Shown here: piece by piece, positions 32,319 through 40,690 of the stretch
How the letters are laid out: each line of letters opens with the position of its first letter
Position numbering within the stretch: the first letter of the stretch is position 1
NCBI RefSeq assembly: GCF_002272745.1
Contig: NZ_NPBD01000014.1
Span: 31,960 to 95,959 of the forward strand
Origin: Terribacillus saccharophilus
Lineage (GTDB): Bacteria; Bacillota; Bacilli; Bacillales; Amphibacillaceae
Length of the DNA: 64,000 bases
Direction: 5' to 3'
Made by a program: the position numbers and the translations under genes
Notes under the pieces: model-generated
Databases searched by the model: none
The model's input: the letters and a program-made list of their open reading frames with translations, nothing else
What the model was told of the DNA's origin: nothing

Positions 32319-32882
32319 ATGAAAGCATTAATAAATATCGATTATACGAATGATTTTGTAGCAGAAGATGGGGCACTGACTTGCGGGGTGCCAGGACGTG
32401 AAATCGAGGAACGACTTACAGCGATTACCTCTGAATTCATTGAGAACGGTGACTATGTAGTTTTTGCAATCGATAAGCATGAGGAGAAGGATGCATACCA
32501 TCCAGAAACTAAGCTGTATCCGCCGCACAATATAGATGGGACAGAGGGACGTGCACTTTATGGCAAGCTGTCGGATGCATATGAGTCTGCCAAGCATGAA
32601 TTGAATGTCTATTATATGGATAAAACAAGATACAGTGCTTTTGCAGGGACCGATTTGCTGCAGCGACTGAATGAGCGGGGTATCAAGGAGATTCATACTG
32701 TTGGTGTAGCGACAGATATTTGTGTTTTCCATACACTGGTCGATGCCTATAATTATGGCTTCAACATCGTTGTTCACTCAGATGCTGTTGCTAGTTTCAA
32801 TCAAGAGGGGCATGCATACGCCCTGCATCACTTTAAAAGCGCGTTAGGAGCAGAGATTACAGAAGGAGGAGCGGAACGATGA
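32319..32882 (+). CDS. pncA: Nicotinamidase/isochorismatase family protein PncA
   Basis: A 187-residue cysteine hydrolase with the catalytic aspartate in NIDYTNDF, lysine in DKTRYSAFAGT (~101) and cysteine in VATDICVFHT. It converts nicotinamide to nicotinate, the first step of NAD salvage. It lies 18 bases after nrtR with AGAGGAGGATGAAAG upstream, and overlaps pncB by four bases (ATGA). The sequence is shorter and more isochorismatase-like than E. coli PncA, but the operon context is decisive. Confidence 0.87.
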   Translation: MKALINIDYTNDFVAEDGALTCGVPGREIEERLTAITSEFIENGDYVVFAIDKHEEKDAYHPETKLYPPHNIDGTEGRALYGKLSDAYESAKHELNVYYMDKTRYSAFAGTDLLQRLNERGIKEIHTVGVATDICVFHTLVDAYNYGFNIVVHSDAVASFNQEGHAYALHHFKSALGAEITEGGAER

Positions 32883-34339
32883 CACATTATCAGGATGATA
32901 GCACGGCATTGCACACGGATCTTTATCAAATCAATATGGCCCAGACGTATTGGAAGGATGGCAAACACAATCGCAAAGCTGTATTCGAACTGTTTTTCCG
33001 CAAACAGCCATTCGGTAATGGATTTGCTGTTTTCGCTGGCTTGGAACGAGTAATTGATTATTTGAAAGAGTTCCGTTTCTCAGATTCTGATTTGGACTAT
33101 CTGGAGCAGGAGCTAGGATATGAGAAGGAGTTCATCGCCTATTTACGAGACCTGCGCTTCACTGGGGATTTGTACAGCATGCAAGAAGGGGAGCTTGTTT
33201 TCGGTACCGAGCCAATCATCCGGGTTGAAGCGCCGCTTGCGCAAGCGCAGCTGATTGAAACGGCTTTGCTTAATATCGTGAACTACCAGACGCTCATTGC
33301 TACGAAGGCAGCTCGTATCATGCATGTATTAGATGAAGGCGATACAGCAATGGAATTCGGCTCCAGACGGGCACAGGAAATGGATGCAGCTATTTGGGGA
33401 ACAAGAGCGGCATTTATCGGCGGCTTTCATGCCACGTCCAATGTGCGTGCAGGCAAAAAGTTCGGCATACCGGTAGCTGGGACACACGCGCATGCGCTAG
33501 TGCAAGCCTATCGTGATGAGTATGAAGCATTTCGCAAATATGCAGAAACTCATGTGGATTGTACATTTCTTGTTGATACGTACGATACGTTGAAGTCTGG
33601 CGTGCCAAATGCAATCAGAGTAGCGAAAGAAATGGGCGATAAAATACGGTTCAATGCTATTCGTCTGGATAGCGGAGACTTAGCCTACTTATCCAAGCGG
33701 GCGCGGGAGATGCTCGATGAAGCAGGCTTTACAGAAACAAAGATCACCGCATCCAATGATTTGGATGAAGAAACTATCGGTGCTTTGAAAGCTCAAGGTG
33801 CAAAAATCACCAATTGGGGTATCGGAACGAAGCTAATTACTGCGTTTGATCAGCCAGCATTAGGAGCAGTATATAAAATAGTTTCCATTGAGGATGATAA
33901 TGGAGATATGGTCGATACAATTAAAATCAGTGCCAATCCTGAAAAAGTTTCAACACCAGGACTTAAACGCGTTTATCGGATCATCAATCGAGCAAGTCAG
34001 AAATCAGAAGGAGATTACATTGCGCTCAAGGATGAGAAGCCAGAGGAAGCAGAGCGGCTGAAAATGTTCCATCCAACTTACCCGTACATCAGTAAGTTCG
34101 TAACAGATTTTGAGGCGAAGGAATTACAGGTACCTGTCTTCCAAAACGGCAAACTCGTCTACAAGCTACCATCTTTAGAGGAGTCACGTGACTATGTAAA
34201 ACACAGCCTTACCTTCCTATGGGATGAATATAAACGAACGCATAATCCTGAAGCCTATCCTGTCGATCTCAGCACAGCTTGTTGGAATAATAAAATGGAA
34301 TTGATCGAGCGCATCAAATCACAGTTGGAGGAGAAGTAG
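32879..34339 (+). CDS. pncB: Nicotinate phosphoribosyltransferase
   Basis: A 486-residue enzyme converting nicotinate and PRPP to nicotinate mononucleotide. Family blocks are HTDLYQINMAQTYWKDGKHN (substrate-binding N terminus), EFGSRRAQEMDAAIWGTRAA (~165), GTHAHALVQAY (~205, with the phosphorylated histidine) and IRLDSGDLAYLS (~270). It overlaps pncA by four bases and is one base from the next gene, a tight operon. Confidence 0.93.
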   Translation: MTHYQDDSTALHTDLYQINMAQTYWKDGKHNRKAVFELFFRKQPFGNGFAVFAGLERVIDYLKEFRFSDSDLDYLEQELGYEKEFIAYLRDLRFTGDLYSMQEGELVFGTEPIIRVEAPLAQAQLIETALLNIVNYQTLIATKAARIMHVLDEGDTAMEFGSRRAQEMDAAIWGTRAAFIGGFHATSNVRAGKKFGIPVAGTHAHALVQAYRDEYEAFRKYAETHVDCTFLVDTYDTLKSGVPNAIRVAKEMGDKIRFNAIRLDSGDLAYLSKRAREMLDEAGFTETKITASNDLDEETIGALKAQGAKITNWGIGTKLITAFDQPALGAVYKIVSIEDDNGDMVDTIKISANPEKVSTPGLKRVYRIINRASQKSEGDYIALKDEKPEEAERLKMFHPTYPYISKFVTDFEAKELQVPVFQNGKLVYKLPSLEESRDYVKHSLTFLWDEYKRTHNPEAYPVDLSTACWNNKMELIERIKSQLEEK

Positions 34340-34340
34340 C

Positions 34341-34955
34341 ATGGGGAAAATCGGAATCTATGGTTCTTCTTTCGATCCAGTCACAAATGTCCACTTATGG
34401 ACTGCCAGTACGGTGGCTCATCGCTGCAAGCTGGATAAAGTCATTTTCCTGCCATGCTCCAGTAAGCGCAAGGATAAACAGCTTCATACGACAGACGAAC
34501 ATCGATGGCAGATGGTACAGATGGCCATACAAGACAATGACCGCTATATTGCAGATGATTACGAAATGAAGCAGGAAGCCTGGAATGTTTATACCGAGCA
34601 GACGTTAACCCACTTTAAAGGGATCTATCCAGATGATGAAGTCTATTTTATCATGGGAGCAGACCTGCTGGAGGATATTGGAGCTGGAAAATGGGGCAAC
34701 AGTGAAGCACTTGTACGAGATAACCAGTTTATAGTCATGGCCCGTAACGATATTGACATGCTAAAGGTAATCAGCCATTCGCCGCTGCTGCGCAATCACG
34801 ATGACGGTCAAACCTTCCATCTGATTGATAAAGGACTGGCGATGGAGATCAGCTCCACTTATATCCGTGACGAATTTGCTGTTGGAGGGGAACCGAGATA
34901 TTTGCTGCCGGAGAGCTGTTATCAGTATATAAAGGAACACCAGATATATAATTGA
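34341..34955 (+). CDS. Nicotinate-nucleotide adenylyltransferase (NadD-like) with atypical nucleotide motif
   Basis: A 204-residue nucleotidyltransferase alpha/beta phosphodiesterase. It closes the salvage operon and should make NaAD from nicotinate mononucleotide and ATP. The (H/T)xGH motif reads T-N-V-H in GIYGSSFDPVTNVHLW, closer to the phosphopantetheine adenylyltransferase form TNGH but with glycine replaced by valine. The second motif EISSTYIRDEF is intact. It is probably additional to a housekeeping NadD elsewhere. AGGAGAAGTAGC precedes the ATG. Confidence 0.85.
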   Translation: MGKIGIYGSSFDPVTNVHLWTASTVAHRCKLDKVIFLPCSSKRKDKQLHTTDEHRWQMVQMAIQDNDRYIADDYEMKQEAWNVYTEQTLTHFKGIYPDDEVYFIMGADLLEDIGAGKWGNSEALVRDNQFIVMARNDIDMLKVISHSPLLRNHDDGQTFHLIDKGLAMEISSTYIRDEFAVGGEPRYLLPESCYQYIKEHQIYN

Positions 34956-34978
34956 CATTGTATTACTAAATAAGAAAG

Positions 34979-35006
34979 GCCCCTTTGTAGTCCAAGGGGG
35001 CCATTT
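34979..35006. terminator. Terminator of the NAD salvage operon
   Basis: GGCCCCTTTG pairs with CAAGGGGGCC around TAGTC, followed by ATTTATG; the T-tract is weak on the plus side. Confidence 0.6.
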
Positions 35007-35011
35007 ATGTA

Positions 35012-35041
35012 ATAAAAAGACACCTTCTTATGAAAGTGTCT
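35012..35041 (-). terminator. Probable terminator of the ArsB/NhaD transporter gene
   Basis: AGACAC and GTGTCT arms with an inner TTC/GAA pairing; on the minus strand TTTTTATT follows. It lies ~290 bases past the stop. Confidence 0.5.
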
Positions 35042-35326
35042 GCTTTTAGTATAGCTGGCTTGTGCTGTTGTTAATTTTAATGACAGTATATGCAGGGTTA
35101 AAATGGAAGTCATTGATGTATCACAGCAGTAATATTGCGCACACATGATCGACGATATCTATTTAGGTGTTTTACTTAGTTCACTATTACTTCCCGTTGC
35201 ATACTGTAAAAATGAACCTAAGTATATACCTATCTTCATGATAAGGGGTTCTTGAAGATGGACCTGGTTGTTTGAATCCCTTATTTCATTTCTAAATCGG
35301 AGAGTATATGCCATTAAATCCTGCCC

Positions 35327-36685
35327 CTAACTAAAAACTATTTTGACCCAGTAATAGAGTAGGAACAAGGCAACTATGGTGGAAATAGGGATGACAATAA
35401 GCGATACTTTGAGATAGTCCATCCACTTCAATTTGATATCATGTTGTTTCAGGATGTATAACCAGATTAGTGAAGCCAGTGTTCCGATTGGCAACAGTAG
35501 AGATCCAATGTCGCTGCCAATGATACTTGCTAGATAAATTGTCTTTAAAGTGATTGGGTCAAGTCCCATTTCAGTCATCGTAAATGTTCCGATCATCAAT
35601 GCTGGATGATTATTGAAGAAGTTAGATAGGATGGAAACCAGACCACCCATGGCAAAGCTTGCATACATCAATCCTTGGCCTACAATCGGTTCACTATATT
35701 TAACAAGCATTTCTGTTAGTCCGATGTTATGCAATCCATAAATGATGACGTACATGGAAAAGGCGAAAACGAGTATATGCCATGGTGTTTTTTTGATAAT
35801 GTCGATTGGGTTTGTACGCAAGTAATACCAGCGCCATGCAAGCAACGCAAGAGAACCGAGAACTGCTACGATTGAAATTGGGATGGCCAGATAAGAGGCA
35901 ACAAACAGTAGGCAACGCATCAAGAACACAAACAACAATAATATAAGCATGAATCTTGATCGTTTTTGTTTAGTGTCTGTAAATACCTTCCTGCCTTTTA
36001 TCGGTTTGAAGTGTTGCGTAAAAAAGTTTTCTTCTATATCCTTTACAGATTCCGGTAATGATTTAGGCAATCTTTTCTTCACAACGATGAACATTAGCCA
36101 AGACATGAACAGTAATGCTAATGTCGCCGGAACAAACATCATAGCAGTGTGCATGTAAAGTGACATATCGATTATTTCCAGGGCAATCAAATTAACGAGG
36201 TTGCTTACTCCAATCGGTGCACTTGAGGCTGTAGCGATAAGGGCACCACTCAATAAATATGGAATTTGCTGATGTGTCGGTAAGCGGAGATTCCTGAGTA
36301 GTAAAATTAGGATTGGTGTTGTAATTAAGATACTTCCATCGTTATTGAATAAGAGTGTCATTAAGAAGCATAGGAGTTGAATGTACCAATATAACCGATA
36401 CCCCGAACCTCGAGCTAAATTAGCTAACTTTGCAGCGACCCAGTGAAAGAAACCGAAACTCTCCAATATAACCGCCATGACGATTGTGGCCATGATCGTA
36501 ATAGCGGCGCCTCCAATCTTATCCATTATATCTGCCGCATCAGGCCCTGAAACTATTCCTGTCAATAAAATTATCGCGGCACCTACTGCTGCTGGGACAG
36601 CTTCATTAAGTCCCCGCGGCCTCCAGAAGATGACCAGCATAGTAGCTAGGAATGTAAATACTGTAATTCCTATTTCTAATGTCAT
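35327..36685 (-). CDS. ArsB/NhaD family ion transporter
   Basis: A 452-residue membrane protein with about twelve helices in the ion-transporter superfamily (SLC13/ArsB/NhaD/CitM). Typical are RPRGLNEAVPAAVGAAIILL (~24), FLMTLLFNNDGSILITTPI (~107) and FFNNHPALMIGTF (~370), the paired NND/NNHP hairpin loops. It could be an arsenite or antimonite extruder or a sodium/proton antiporter. No arsR or arsC is adjacent. The ATG at 36685 follows AAAAAGGAGTTGTGTAAG; the 60-codon upstream extension lacks a ribosome-binding site. Confidence 0.8.
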   Translation of the reverse strand: MTLEIGITVFTFLATMLVIFWRPRGLNEAVPAAVGAAIILLTGIVSGPDAADIMDKIGGAAITIMATIVMAVILESFGFFHWVAAKLANLARGSGYRLYWYIQLLCFLMTLLFNNDGSILITTPILILLLRNLRLPTHQQIPYLLSGALIATASSAPIGVSNLVNLIALEIIDMSLYMHTAMMFVPATLALLFMSWLMFIVVKKRLPKSLPESVKDIEENFFTQHFKPIKGRKVFTDTKQKRSRFMLILLLFVFLMRCLLFVASYLAIPISIVAVLGSLALLAWRWYYLRTNPIDIIKKTPWHILVFAFSMYVIIYGLHNIGLTEMLVKYSEPIVGQGLMYASFAMGGLVSILSNFFNNHPALMIGTFTMTEMGLDPITLKTIYLASIIGSDIGSLLLPIGTLASLIWLYILKQHDIKLKWMDYLKVSLIVIPISTIVALFLLYYWVKIVFS

Positions 36686-37120
36686 CTTACACAACTCCTT
36701 TTTCCTTCCTTTTATTTTTTTAGTTCGGAAGTTTGAACCTCCCCCGACCTGTTTTTTACATGTATATTCAAATTCGAATAGATGGACTAGATTTTTATAC
36801 CTAAATTGTCGAAATGTATGTTTGTCTGCTAGAGTGAAATGTCTAGAAAGAGAAATGGAAGGCACCGTCCATGTACGTTTTCAGGGGGGCTTTCTAAAGG
36901 AACTATGGAGATGAAAAGCAAAGGGTAACTAGAAACGTAGGTTGGTTCTTATGCTAGATTTGTTATAAATGAATATGTATAGAAGTGTAAAAGATAGATA
37001 GAAGGAAGGTAATGATGTTAGAGGAACCTTTTAGTTAAGTCTGAGGCACGAGCTTAAAAATGCAGTAACTATTTCCTTTTAAACAAGAAAAAACCCTTAA
37101 AATTAAGGGTTTTTGAAAGA
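36686..37120. other. Gene-free region upstream of the transporter
   Basis: 435 bases without a convincing gene. A near-palindrome ATTCAAATTCGAAT (36766-36779) upstream of the transporter could be an ArsR-type operator. The tRNA terminator lies at 37089-37116. Nothing else is recognisable. Confidence 0.45.
37089..37116 (-). terminator. Terminator of tRNA-Ala
   Basis: AAAAACCCTTAA pairs with TTAAGGGTTTTT; on the minus strand a T-run follows. Confidence 0.8.
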
Positions 37121-37193
37121 TGGAGCATAGCGGGCTCGAACCGCTGACCTCTTCGCTGCCAGCGAAGCGCTCTCCCAGCTGAGCTAATGCCCC
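37121..37193 (-). tRNA. tRNA-Ala (anticodon GGC)
   Basis: The minus strand reads GGGGCATTAGCTCAGCTGGG, anticodon arm CTTCG-CTGGCAG-CGAAG and T arm with GGTTCGAGCC. The acceptor stem GGGGCAT pairs with ATGCTCC (one G-T) and the discriminator base is A. CCA is not encoded. The anticodon GGC reads GCC/GCU alanine codons. It stands alone rather than in a tRNA cluster, with its own terminator. Confidence 0.95.
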
Positions 37194-37333
37194 GTATTTA
37201 ATTCATCGTCACAAAAATATTATAGCGCTTCTTTCCTTTACTGGCAACATTTTTTCATAAGCACGATTATCGGACTCTACCGGCTGCTATGATATAATCT
37301 ACTTAACAAAAAGTCGATTTGGAGGACGATGCA

Positions 37334-38221
37334 GTGCGGTTTGTGAGTATAGATTTCGAGACGGCGAATCGATATTGGTCAAGTGCTTGTTCGGTAGGTA
37401 TTGCCGTAGCGGATGAGACGGGTGTGATTGATGAATGGTATACCTTAATCAATCCCTTGATGGACTTTGAAGAACAGAATATCCAAGTGCATGGAATTCT
37501 TCCGCGAGATGTAGAGGATGCGCCGACGTTCAAGGAAATCTGGCCGAAGCTAAGCGGTTATCTGGCTGGTAATGTCGTAATTGCGCATAATGCGAGTTTT
37601 GATATGGGTGTCATTCGTAAAGCGGTGGCACGTTACGGATTGAAAATGCCGGATTTTGATTATCTATGTACGCGGATTATCGGCAAGAAGGTGTGGCCGG
37701 ATATGGAGAATCATCGGCTGAATACGTTAGCTGCCAGCAAGGAGATCACGTTCGAGCACCATAATGCCATGGAGGATGCGCGGGTAGCGGCAAATATTTT
37801 CCTGCATGCGATGGCGGATTCTGGAGTCCAGAGTATAGAGGAACTGACCAAAGCATTGAAGGTCAGCCGGAAAAGCATCCATGATACAAGCTCTTCTGGC
37901 AGCAGATCAAGATACGGGGATATCAAACCACAGACAGATCAATTTGATCCAGCCCACCCGTTCTACAGGAAACAGGTGATGTTCACGGGGACGATGAAGA
38001 GTCTGAAGCGAAAGGATGCAATCCAAAGACTCGTCAATGTAGGCGGCGTGCACACAGATAAAATGGACACGTCTACCCGCTATCTCGTTGTCGGAGCTAG
38101 AGATTATGAGAAATTTGCTGCCGGCAAGAAAACGAGTAAGCTCGTCCAAGCGGAGCGAATGATTGAGTACGGACGTCCGCTGCGGATTATCTCAGAAGAA
38201 AAATTCCTATCATTGGTGTAA
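37334..38221 (+). CDS. DnaQ-like 3'-5' exonuclease with C-terminal BRCT domain
   Basis: A 295-residue DEDD exonuclease: ExoI FVSIDFETANRYWSSACSVG (D8, E10), ExoII VVIAHNASFDMGVIRKA (~81) and ExoIII-epsilon HHNAMEDARVAA (~140). A Ser/Arg linker leads to a BRCT domain (~215-295, KQVMFTGTMKSLKRKDAIQ) like the C-terminal domain of DNA ligase. It probably trims DNA 3' ends in repair. Start is GTG at 37334, eight bases after GGAGG; the TTG at 37319 overlaps that site. Terminator at 38221. Confidence 0.88.
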   Translation: MRFVSIDFETANRYWSSACSVGIAVADETGVIDEWYTLINPLMDFEEQNIQVHGILPRDVEDAPTFKEIWPKLSGYLAGNVVIAHNASFDMGVIRKAVARYGLKMPDFDYLCTRIIGKKVWPDMENHRLNTLAASKEITFEHHNAMEDARVAANIFLHAMADSGVQSIEELTKALKVSRKSIHDTSSSGSRSRYGDIKPQTDQFDPAHPFYRKQVMFTGTMKSLKRKDAIQRLVNVGGVHTDKMDTSTRYLVVGARDYEKFAAGKKTSKLVQAERMIEYGRPLRIISEEKFLSLV

Positions 38222-38252
38222 GGAGTTCTCGGCATGAGAACTCCTCTTTTTA
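38221..38252 (+). terminator. Terminator of the exonuclease gene
   Basis: AGGAGTTCTC pairs with GAGAACTCCT, then CTTTTTAT. Confidence 0.85.
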
Positions 38253-38265
38253 TGGAGGGGACAAG

Positions 38266-38715
38266 ATGTATGAATTAAAGGAAACCGATCTGACTAAAGA
38301 GGCGTATATACAATTGCTGGAGAGATTATTTGATAGTTGTGATACAGTCAGTTTTGCCGTGCTTCCTAAGAAGATGATGGGGCAAAAGCAAACGCTGCAT
38401 CGCCTGCTGCAAGAACTGGAGCCGTATTTGCAGGAAATTGTTTATGATAATGGTACAAGAGCTAACCTTTTCGATGCTAATGTATCGGTACCGAATTATT
38501 ATTACCGTATTTGTCCGGAATCTAAGCAGTTGATAATGCAGGCAGCGGAAAATCTTTTCTATTGGCAGCAGCCAGAACTTCCAGAGGATCTGTCTTTTAT
38601 GAGGAAGGAAGAAGAATATTTCGTGACGAATGCTCATGAAGGATATGCAATGCTTTTGGCAGATGATAAACAATTAATAGAACTTGGGGGAACATTATGG
38701 AGCAGAATCAAATAG
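38266..38715 (+). CDS. Hypothetical protein upstream of the ABC exporter
   Basis: A 149-residue soluble protein, MYELKETDLTKEAYIQLLER to LIELGGTLWSRIK, with no membrane segment, no signal and a central RANLFDANVSVPNYYYRICP. I do not recognise a family with confidence. GGAGGGGACAAG precedes the ATG. It overlaps the ABC exporter gene by 19 bases, so the two are coexpressed; a modulatory role for the exporter is only inference from position. Confidence 0.7.
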   Translation: MYELKETDLTKEAYIQLLERLFDSCDTVSFAVLPKKMMGQKQTLHRLLQELEPYLQEIVYDNGTRANLFDANVSVPNYYYRICPESKQLIMQAAENLFYWQQPELPEDLSFMRKEEEYFVTNAHEGYAMLLADDKQLIELGGTLWSRIK

Positions 38716-40454
38716 AAACGAAGAAATTTGATTGGCGCTTATTTCTGGCGTTGGTCAAAGGTACTAAACCGCCTAAGGTGATTGTCATTGTCGCGTTGGT
38801 GATGAGTTTATTAACGACAGGTGTCGGATTCACCGTACCATTGTTTACAAAGAATTTAGTGGATGGTTTCTCCGGGCAATCCATTACAGGAGTGCAAATT
38901 GCAATCTTGGTTATCGCTTTTGTGCTGCAGGCATTAGCTAGTGGATTGTCCATCTACTTGCTCGCGAAAATAGGCCATCATGTCGTGGCAAAGCTGCGCG
39001 AGAGGCTATGGGACAAACTATTGCATCTGCCTATCAGGTTCCATCATGATAATGAGACAGGAGAGACGCTCAGCCGAGTGACCAATGATACAGCGGTTGT
39101 AAAAGAGCTAATCACGGATCATCTGACTAGTTTCGTTACAGGTATTATTTCCATAGTCGGAGCGATTATTATTCTGCTAGTTCTTGACTGGAAGATGACG
39201 ATTGTCATGCTGCTTGCAGTTCCGATTGCAATTGGGATCATCATGATTCTTGGGCGCAAGATGTATCGGGTATCAAAAATAATGCAGGAGGAGACAGCGA
39301 AGTTCACTGCAGTCCTCAATCAGGTGCTGCCGGAGATGAAGCTTGTCAAAGCCTCGAATGCAGAACACGTAGAGCTGGAACGTGGTAACAAAGGAATACG
39401 CTCTTTATTTACGTACGGCTTGAAAGAAGCAAAGATTCAAGCGTTATTGTCGCCGCTCATGCTCTTCATCATGATGCTGCTACTTGTAACCATTATCGGT
39501 TACGGTGGTGTCCGTGTTGCATCCGGAGCATTATCCGCAGGTGACATGGTAGCGTTCATTCTGTATTTGTTCCAGATCATCATGCCGATGACGCAGCTAT
39601 CCATGTTCTTTACCCATCTTCAGAAGGCAATGGGGGCAACGGAACGTATTTATGATGTACTTGGAGAAGATACAGAGGATAGCGATAAAGGAGAACCGAT
39701 CCATCGCGTGGATGGAGATTTGCATATCAACCATGTAAGTTTTGCTTATCAAGCAGAACAGGTCTTGCATGAACTCAGTTTTACAGCTCCTGCTGGGAAG
39801 GTGACCGCGATTGCCGGCCCAAGCGGTGGGGGGAAATCCACACTATTTGGTTTGCTAGAGCGCTATTATGAGCCAACTAGCGGTACAATCCAACTTGATA
39901 ACACACCTATACAGGATTTTAAACTGCATGATTGGCGGCGCCAAATCGGATATGTGGCACAAGAGACGGCGCTGTTATCCGGTACTATACGTGAAAATAT
40001 CTGTTATGGTTTGGAAAGGGAAATATCTCAGGAAGAGCTGGAACACGTATCAGAAATGGCTTATGCCAAGCAGTTCATAGAAGAGCTTCCTGATAGCTAT
40101 GAAACAAAAGTTGGCGAGCGGGGAGTGAAGCTATCAGGCGGGCAACGGCAGCGTATTGCGATTGCAAGGGCGCTTTTACGTGATCCGCAGATCCTCATGC
40201 TGGATGAGGCGACTTCGAGTCTTGATAGCAGTTCAGAGATATACGTTCAGCAGGCATTACAGAATTTAATGCAAGATCGAACTACCTTCGTAATAGCTCA
40301 CCGACTATCGACAATTGTAGATGCAGATCAAATCGTATTTATCGAAAAAGGACGGATCACTGGCATCGGAACACACGAAGAGTTGTTTGAAAGTCATGAT
40401 CTATACCGGGAATTCGCATCACAACAGCAGTTGCTTGCGGGTAAGATGGAATAA
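38697..40454 (+). CDS. ABC multidrug exporter, BmrA-like
   Basis: A 585-residue half-transporter with an N-terminal six-helix membrane domain (~20-310) and C-terminal ATPase: Walker A GPSGGGKST (~373), Q-loop AQET, signature LSGGQRQRIAIARAL (~477), Walker B ILMLDEATSSLD (~500), H-loop AHRLST. Length and sequence resemble B. subtilis BmrA (multidrug homodimer). GGGGGAACATT precedes the ATG, inside the previous gene. The frame is followed by a 43-base gap and a small hydrophilic protein gene. Confidence 0.88.
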   Translation: MEQNQIETKKFDWRLFLALVKGTKPPKVIVIVALVMSLLTTGVGFTVPLFTKNLVDGFSGQSITGVQIAILVIAFVLQALASGLSIYLLAKIGHHVVAKLRERLWDKLLHLPIRFHHDNETGETLSRVTNDTAVVKELITDHLTSFVTGIISIVGAIIILLVLDWKMTIVMLLAVPIAIGIIMILGRKMYRVSKIMQEETAKFTAVLNQVLPEMKLVKASNAEHVELERGNKGIRSLFTYGLKEAKIQALLSPLMLFIMMLLLVTIIGYGGVRVASGALSAGDMVAFILYLFQIIMPMTQLSMFFTHLQKAMGATERIYDVLGEDTEDSDKGEPIHRVDGDLHINHVSFAYQAEQVLHELSFTAPAGKVTAIAGPSGGGKSTLFGLLERYYEPTSGTIQLDNTPIQDFKLHDWRRQIGYVAQETALLSGTIRENICYGLEREISQEELEHVSEMAYAKQFIEELPDSYETKVGERGVKLSGGQRQRIAIARALLRDPQILMLDEATSSLDSSSEIYVQQALQNLMQDRTTFVIAHRLSTIVDADQIVFIEKGRITGIGTHEELFESHDLYREFASQQQLLAGKME

Positions 40455-40497
40455 TTAGAGTCCTTCTCTGCATACTAGGAGAAAAGGGGGTTCTATC

Positions 40498-40647
40498 ATG
40501 CCGAAGAAAAAGCCCAATAATGATCATCAATTCAAGGAAAACAAGAACCATGGCGAAAAACGGAATGGCCGATTGAGCCAGTTCAAGAATAATGTCAATG
40601 GACCAGGCCAAGCGGAAAACGAATATATTTCCGCTAAGGAAGACTAA
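40498..40647 (+). CDS. Small hydrophilic protein, 49 residues
   Basis: Starts MPKKKPNNDHQFKENKNHGE and ends NEYISAKED. It is rich in K, N, E, Q and G without hydrophobic core, a composition like small acid-soluble or other spore proteins, but it fits none that I know. AAAAGGGGG precedes the ATG and a very strong terminator follows at once, so it is likely transcribed and translated, perhaps from the exporter promoter. Confidence 0.6.
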   Translation: MPKKKPNNDHQFKENKNHGEKRNGRLSQFKNNVNGPGQAENEYISAKED

Positions 40648-40690
40648 AAAAGCTGCTGCCTCTAAATGTGAGGCAGCAGCTTTTTTTCAA
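40646..40690. terminator. Strong bidirectional terminator
   Basis: AGCTGCTGCCTC pairs with GAGGCAGCAGCT around TAAATGT, with A-tract and T7 on either side. Confidence 0.92.

Larger units (their letters stand above)
34956..35326. other. Gene-free region downstream of the NAD operon
   Basis: 371 bases with no supported coding frame. It contains the operon terminator, a second hairpin at 35012-35041 (AGACAC-cTTC-ttat-GAA-aGTGTCT) whose T-run reads on the minus strand and may end the transporter transcript, and otherwise AT-rich unstructured sequence. Confidence 0.5.

Noticed and set aside
36686..36865. 60-codon N-terminal extension of the ArsB/NhaD transporter
   Set aside because: No ribosome-binding site, and AAAAAGGAG precedes the ATG at 36685, which begins the conserved membrane domain.
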